Part shown: piece after piece, positions 33,004-36,517 of the stretch
Position numbering within the stretch: position 1 is the first letter of the stretch
Layout of the letters: every line of letters starts with the position of its first letter
Assembly: GCA_910585615.1 (NCBI GenBank)
Contig: CAJUFO010000047.1
Coordinates: 1 to 36,517 of the forward strand
Direction: 5' to 3'
Length of the DNA stretch: 36,517 nucleotides
Source: an uncultured Acetatifactor sp.
Lineage (GTDB): Bacteria > Bacillota > Clostridia > Lachnospirales > Lachnospiraceae
The notes under the pieces: generated by a model
The model's database searches: none
Told to the model about the DNA's origin: nothing
Seen by the model: only the letters and a program-made list of their open reading frames with translations
Translations under genes and position numbers: made by a program

Positions 33004-33069
33004 GTCTGATAAATCAACCAATCTTACAGAAGGGCAAGTCTGACGAGTCAGCCAATCTTTCAGAAGGGT
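33002..33069 (+). repeat. Two tandem 34-base imperfect repeats plus a partial third
   Basis: Units at 33002-33035 and 33036-33069 are nearly identical (AAGTCTGA..AATCTTACAGAAGGG against AAGTCTGA..AATCTTTCAGAAGGG). A partial copy of the second half follows at 33070-33083 (CAATCTTACAAAAC). They start on the kinase stop codon and fill the start of the intergenic region before the second transporter. Confidence 0.75.
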
Positions 33070-33072
33070 CAA

Positions 33073-33127
33073 TCTTACAAAACAGTAAGACGGAATTCAT
33101 GTGAAAGTAAGACCCATGGGCTATGAT
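33073..33127 (+). promoter_or_regulatory. Candidate operator/promoter for the MacB-FtsX transporter genes
   Basis: TCTTAC (33073-33078) and GTAAGA (33085-33090) form a perfect inverted repeat. AGTAAGAC occurs twice in direct orientation, 33084-33091 and 33106-33113, 22 bases (two helical turns) apart. A TATGAT -10 (33122-33127) follows without a good -35, as expected of an activated promoter. A GC hairpin with a CGAA loop (33148-33153 with 33158-33163) stands five bases before the ribosome binding site AGGAG. Binding by the neighbouring OmpR-type regulator is inference. Confidence 0.45.
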
Positions 33128-33177
33128 GGTTTCATACACGAATAAATGCCCGCCGAAGCGGGCGGATAGGAGCAGGT

Positions 33178-33861
33178 ATGAACATTCTTGAAGTACAGGA
33201 TCTATGCAAGACCTACGGGAAAGGGGAAGCCAGGGTACAGGCCCTGGACCATGTGAACTTCTCCGTGGGCAAGGGGGAATTCATCGCGATTGTAGGAGAA
33301 TCCGGTTCCGGGAAGAGCACCCTCCTGAACGTGGTGGGCGCGCTGGACAACCCCACCTCCGGGAAGGTGCTGATTGACGGGCAGGAGGTCTTTTCCATGC
33401 CCGAAAAGGAGCTGACGGTATTCCGCCGCCGGAACATCGGGTTCATCTTTCAGTCCTTCCACCTGATTCCGGAGCTGAATGTAGAGCAGAACATCACCTT
33501 CCCGCTGCTGCTGGATTACCGGAAGCCGGACAGAAGGTATGTGGAGGAGCTTCTGGGCATCCTGGGCCTGAAGGAGCGCAGGAAGCATCTGCCCGGGCAG
33601 CTCTCCGGCGGCCAGCAGCAGCGGGTGGCGATTGGCAGGGCCCTGGCCGCCCGCCCCGCGATCATCATGGCGGACGAGCCCACCGGGAACCTGGATTCCG
33701 GGAACAGCCGGGAGGTGATTGCCCTCTTGAAGTCCATGTCGGCCAAGTACAGCCAGACCATCCTGATGATCACCCACAATGAAAGCCACGCGGACGCCAC
33801 GGACAGGGTGCTGCGCATGACCGACGGCAGATTGAAGGATTTGGGGGTGACGGCGAGATGA
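33178..33861 (+). CDS. MacB/LolD-type ABC transporter ATP-binding protein
   Basis: A 227-residue ATPase of the MacB/LolD/BceA type. Walker A is GESGSGKST (40-48). The Q-loop is FIFQSFHLIPELNVEQNI, the signature LSGGQQQRVAIGRAL, Walker B IIMADEPTGNLD, and the switch histidine lies in MITHNESHA. Such ATPases drive FtsX-like permeases that extract or expel amphiphilic molecules and antimicrobial peptides. It overlaps the permease start by four bases (ATGA), which indicates translational coupling. It is preceded by a repeat-rich regulatory region after the kinase gene. Confidence 0.95.
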   Translation: MNILEVQDLCKTYGKGEARVQALDHVNFSVGKGEFIAIVGESGSGKSTLLNVVGALDNPTSGKVLIDGQEVFSMPEKELTVFRRRNIGFIFQSFHLIPELNVEQNITFPLLLDYRKPDRRYVEELLGILGLKERRKHLPGQLSGGQQQRVAIGRALAARPAIIMADEPTGNLDSGNSREVIALLKSMSAKYSQTILMITHNESHADATDRVLRMTDGRLKDLGVTAR

Positions 33862-35339
33862 AGAGCTATCTGGGCCTGATACCCCAATATGAAAGAATCC
33901 ACCGCAGGAACAACCGGATCTCCGTGCTGTGCATCACCCTTTCGGTATGCCTGGTCATGGCGATCTTCAGCATGGCGGACATGGCCATGCGCTCCCAGAA
34001 GAACTATTTCATCAAGACCAACGGCGAATACCACGTCGCCCTCCGCGACGTGGGGCAGGAGACGGCGGAAGCGGTGTCGGCCAGGATAGACGTGGCCCTG
34101 TCGGGATGGGTCTATCAGGGCAGCGCGGGGGTTCTAAATGACATGCCTGTCAGTTTCGCGGGAGCGGCGGAGGGCACTATGGAAGCATTGACGGAGATGG
34201 ACATGACGGAAGGCACATACCCGGTGCTGCCGGACGAGGCCCTGCTGAATGAGAGCGCCATGGAGCGGCTTGGCCTGACCATCGGCGACGACGTCACCGT
34301 GACGGTACCGGGAGGCGGGCAGAAGCGGTACCGCATCACCGGCGTCCTGAGGGATATGGGCTCCATGCTGAAGGCGGATATCTGCGGGATGGCCCTGAGC
34401 GAGGAGGGATTCCTGGCCATCGGGGACGAGGACGCGGCGGAGGGCACCACCTACCGCATCCGGTTCAGGGACGGTGCGCGCATCCAGAGGGCCATAGAGG
34501 AGATAAAGGAGCAGTACGGCCTTTCGGACAGCCAGATTTCCGAAAATACCGCCCTGCTGGGCCTGATGGGACAGAGCGAGAGCAATATCATGCAGGCCCT
34601 GTACCTGATCGCCGCCATCCTAGTCCTCCTGGTCCTGATTGCGGGGACGGTGATGATCTCCGCAAGCTTCCATACCAACGTATTGGAGCGGATACAGTTT
34701 TACGGGCTGCTGCGCTGCCTTGGGGCCTCCAGGGGGCAGGTGAGGCATTTCGTGATTCTCCAGGGGTTCAGGCAGAGCGCCAGGGGCGTCCCCATGGGCC
34801 TGCTGGCGGGACAGATTGCCACATGGGCCGCCTGCCTGCTGCTGAAGTCCGTCAGCGGGGACAGGTTTTCGGAGGTGCCGCTGTTTGAAGTCAGCATCGT
34901 GGGCATAATGGCGGGAATCCTGGTGGGCTTCCTGATCGTCCTCCTGGCCTCCCTTTCTCCCGCGAAAAAGGCCGCAAAGGTATCGCCTGTCACAGCCATA
35001 AACGGCAGCTCCCAGCTTGCGCAGAACAGGCATGCCGCCAATACGAAGCTATTCCGGGTGGAGACAGGCATGGGCGTGTTCCACGCCCTGTCGGGGAAGA
35101 AGAATCTGTTCCTGATGACCTGCTCCTTTGCCATCAGCATCATGCTGTTCCTGGCGTTCCAGGTGATGGTGGTGTTCCTGGATCAGGGCATGCCGGCGCT
35201 GGCCCCCTGGGCGGGAGACCTGTCCGCCGCGTCTGCCGGGGGGGATGGATCCTTCCGTCATCGAAGAGATAGAGGCCATCGGAGGCGTGGAAAGGGCCTT
35301 CGGAAGGATGGAATACGGCGGATTGTCCGTTTCCTCTGA
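33858..35339 (+). CDS. FtsX-like ABC permease, 5' part (frameshifted)
   Basis: First part of a MacB/FtsX-type permease. Authentic sequence runs from residue 1 to about 462. Features in order: a membrane helix (about 23-45), an extracytosolic MacB_PCD-like domain (about 50-235), three helices of the first FtsX domain (about 240-375) and a helix (about 418-440, LFLMTCSFAISIMLFLAFQVMVV). After the run of seven G at 35238-35244 the frame changes and the last 31 residues (Arg/His-rich) are out of frame. Removing one G joins this to the next entry as one protein of about 784 residues, the expected family length. Confidence 0.85.
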   Translation: MKSYLGLIPQYERIHRRNNRISVLCITLSVCLVMAIFSMADMAMRSQKNYFIKTNGEYHVALRDVGQETAEAVSARIDVALSGWVYQGSAGVLNDMPVSFAGAAEGTMEALTEMDMTEGTYPVLPDEALLNESAMERLGLTIGDDVTVTVPGGGQKRYRITGVLRDMGSMLKADICGMALSEEGFLAIGDEDAAEGTTYRIRFRDGARIQRAIEEIKEQYGLSDSQISENTALLGLMGQSESNIMQALYLIAAILVLLVLIAGTVMISASFHTNVLERIQFYGLLRCLGASRGQVRHFVILQGFRQSARGVPMGLLAGQIATWAACLLLKSVSGDRFSEVPLFEVSIVGIMAGILVGFLIVLLASLSPAKKAAKVSPVTAINGSSQLAQNRHAANTKLFRVETGMGVFHALSGKKNLFLMTCSFAISIMLFLAFQVMVVFLDQGMPALAPWAGDLSAASAGGDGSFRHRRDRGHRRRGKGLRKDGIRRIVRFL

Positions 35340-36213
35340 GGCGGAGAGCGGTACGGCCGCGCTGGTCTCCTATGAGGAGAAGCAGTTCGGATGGGCCGGA
35401 GAGGAGCTGAACCGGGGGGATATGGATGCAGTCTGTGGGGGAACCACGGATATCCTGGTATCCTACCGGGACGGGATGCTCTGGCAGGTGGGGGATGTGG
35501 TGACGCTCCATGCGCCTCTGGGGGAGAGGCAGGTGAGAATCGCGGGGATCCTCTCTGCCACCAACGCGTCATGTCCGGCGGGAAGCCTGGGTTATATCAT
35601 ATGCTCCGAGGAGCTGTTCACGGAAAGCGTGGGTGCCGTGGGCTATGCCGCCATTGACATACAGCTTGGAGGCGGCGGGAGGCCTTTGGAAGACGGGAAG
35701 GCCGCGGACAGCGACGGAACGGTTTCGGCCATACGCAGCCTCCTTCCGGCGGACTGCACCCTGGCGGACAAAAGGCTGTCCAACGAGGAGTCCCAGAGCT
35801 CCTACTATACGGGCGCGGTATTCATATATGGTTTCCTGATTATCATCGCGCTGATAACCGTATTCAATATCTTCAACAGCATGAACGCCAGCGTGGCCGC
35901 AAGGACAAGGCAGTACGGCGTGATGCGCTCCATCGGCATGGGCACCGGGCAGCTCTATCGCATGATCGCCGCCGAAGCGGCTACTTATGCGGTGCTGGGG
36001 TGCATAGCCGGGTGCGTCCTGGGGCTGCCCTTAAACAAGATGATGTTCCAGTTCCTGATCGCCGACAAATGGGGAATCGGCTGGCGGCTTCCGGCTCCAT
36101 CGCTGGCGCTGATCGTCATCCTCTGCTTCGGCTCCGCGGCGCTGGCCATCCGGCGGCCGATCAGGAAGATTAGGAGGCTGTCCATTGTGGATACGATAAA
36201 GCTGCAGCAATAA
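35245..36213 (+). CDS. FtsX-like ABC permease, 3' part (frameshifted)
   Basis: Second part of the same permease, 322 residues when read from the ATG at 35245. It contains the second extracytosolic domain (about 1-185) and the second FtsX domain with helices near 190-214 (AVFIYGFLIIIALITVFNIF), 240-260 and 290-310; the cytoplasmic segment AARTRQYGVMRSIGMGTGQLYRMI is typical of FtsX domains. The G run abuts the ATG with no spacer, so independent initiation is unlikely to be efficient. On its own it lacks the first helix and first FtsX domain. It may be expressed through slippage, or the frameshift may be a sequencing error or a recent mutation. Confidence 0.85.
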   Translation: MDPSVIEEIEAIGGVERAFGRMEYGGLSVSSEAESGTAALVSYEEKQFGWAGEELNRGDMDAVCGGTTDILVSYRDGMLWQVGDVVTLHAPLGERQVRIAGILSATNASCPAGSLGYIICSEELFTESVGAVGYAAIDIQLGGGGRPLEDGKAADSDGTVSAIRSLLPADCTLADKRLSNEESQSSYYTGAVFIYGFLIIIALITVFNIFNSMNASVAARTRQYGVMRSIGMGTGQLYRMIAAEAATYAVLGCIAGCVLGLPLNKMMFQFLIADKWGIGWRLPAPSLALIVILCFGSAALAIRRPIRKIRRLSIVDTIKLQQ

Positions 36214-36254
36214 GGCTAGGCTGCTCCGCGCCAGGTACCATACTTGTGTGTGGC

Positions 36255-36484
36255 ATATTATCCCAGGATGCCCTACGTTTACAGAGGATGAAGCTTTCCA
36301 GCTCGGGCCCGGAGAGTGTCTGCATGGTACTGCCGCTGCGGTAATAATAAACGCCCTTGCAGGAAATTGCGACAGGATAGGGCGGAACCACGATTTCGAT
36401 GTATTCTTTTCCACCGCATACTAACCGATTCACATCGACGACAATGCTCATGGCGTTGCGGATTTTATTGTCTGTATAATGGGG
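36255..36484 (-). pseudogene. Fragment of an AlbA_2-domain (Schlafen-like) protein
   Basis: On the minus strand the reading frame after an in-frame stop (36487-36485) encodes YTDNKIRNAMSIVVDVNR, then GKEYIEIVVPPYPVAISCKG, VYYYRSGSTMQTLSGPELES and FILCKRRASWDNMP. This is the C-terminal half of an AlbA_2 DNA/nucleic-acid-binding domain, found at the N-terminus of proteins usually of 400-560 residues. The match fades near 36255-36265 and the frame ends at 36170, inside the permease gene. No upstream half and no ATPase half are present, so it is a remnant. It lies next to a 14-base palindrome (36494-36507). Confidence 0.65.
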
Positions 36485-36493
36485 TTAAAACCC

Positions 36494-36507
36494 TCGCCTT
36501 AAGGCGA
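36494..36507. repeat. 14-base perfect palindrome near the window edge
   Basis: TCGCCTTAAGGCGA, immediately preceded by GGGTT-AA-AACCC (36482-36493). The two dyads flank the AlbA_2 fragment. Significance is unknown; they may belong to a feature beyond the window. Confidence 0.5.
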
Positions 36508-36517
36508 AACCTTTAGG

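Noticed and set aside
1..36517. tRNA, rRNA, CRISPR arrays, transposases, integrases and phage genes
   Set aside because: None was recognised on either strand by reading; tRNAscan and an IS database search would be needed to exclude small or degenerate copies.

Overview
The window is a GC-rich stretch of a Gram-positive chromosome, most likely a high-GC member of the Lachnospiraceae (Clostridia). The evidence is the domain-permuted GH3 beta-glucosidase, the adjacent pyrB and pyrI, the folC-folE-folP-folBK cluster, strong AGGAGG-type ribosome binding sites, sigma-A-like promoters and several Lachnospiraceae-type small proteins. No rRNA, tRNA, CRISPR array, complete insertion sequence or prophage was seen. 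I could not run any search, so family calls rest on motifs and remembered family sequences.

Layout. 0-4 kb: a DUF362 protein converging on a CtpE-like P-type ATPase. 4-9 kb: a permuted GH3 beta-glucosidase converging on pyrI-pyrB and a nitroreductase, then an intergenic region rich in inverted repeats. 9-10 kb: a bacterial PH-domain protein and a small CmpB-type membrane protein. 10.1-14.1 kb: a folate operon (folC, folE, folP, folB-folK fusion), with a long dyad-rich gap between folE and folP. 14.3-16.1 kb: an ABC exporter half-transporter whose leader contains a possible uORF and competing hairpins. 16.1-18.4 kb: a Gx/EetB-like membrane protein and a NusG-II/EetA-like protein, divergent from a lipoprotein ApbE flavin transferase. 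18.5-21.5 kb: purA, a LysR regulator and a YihX-like HAD phosphatase. 21.5-25.7 kb: two unrecognised membrane or secreted proteins, a D,D-carboxypeptidase and an M28 peptidase. 25.9-28 kb: an Agr/LytTR-type two-component system without a visible peptide gene. 28.2-36.2 kb: a small DUF protein, a shortened YoaP-type acetyltransferase, a 58-residue membrane protein, a first ABC pair, an OmpR/histidine-kinase pair, and a MacB-type ATPase with a large FtsX-like permease split by a one-base frameshift in a run of seven G. 36.2-36.5 kb: a decayed AlbA_2-domain fragment.

How the genes fit together. The folate genes cover most steps from GTP to (poly)glutamylated folate; DHFR and aminodeoxychorismate synthesis are not here. 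ApbE, NusG-II and Gx proteins recur together in flavin-based extracytosolic electron-transfer loci, so this trio probably serves an extracytosolic flavoprotein encoded elsewhere. The terminal ABC/two-component/ABC cluster looks like an envelope-stress or antimicrobial-peptide detoxification module, with candidate operator repeats between the kinase gene and the second transporter. The least explained signals are the leaders before the ABC exporter and folP, where short sequences can pair with more than one partner.
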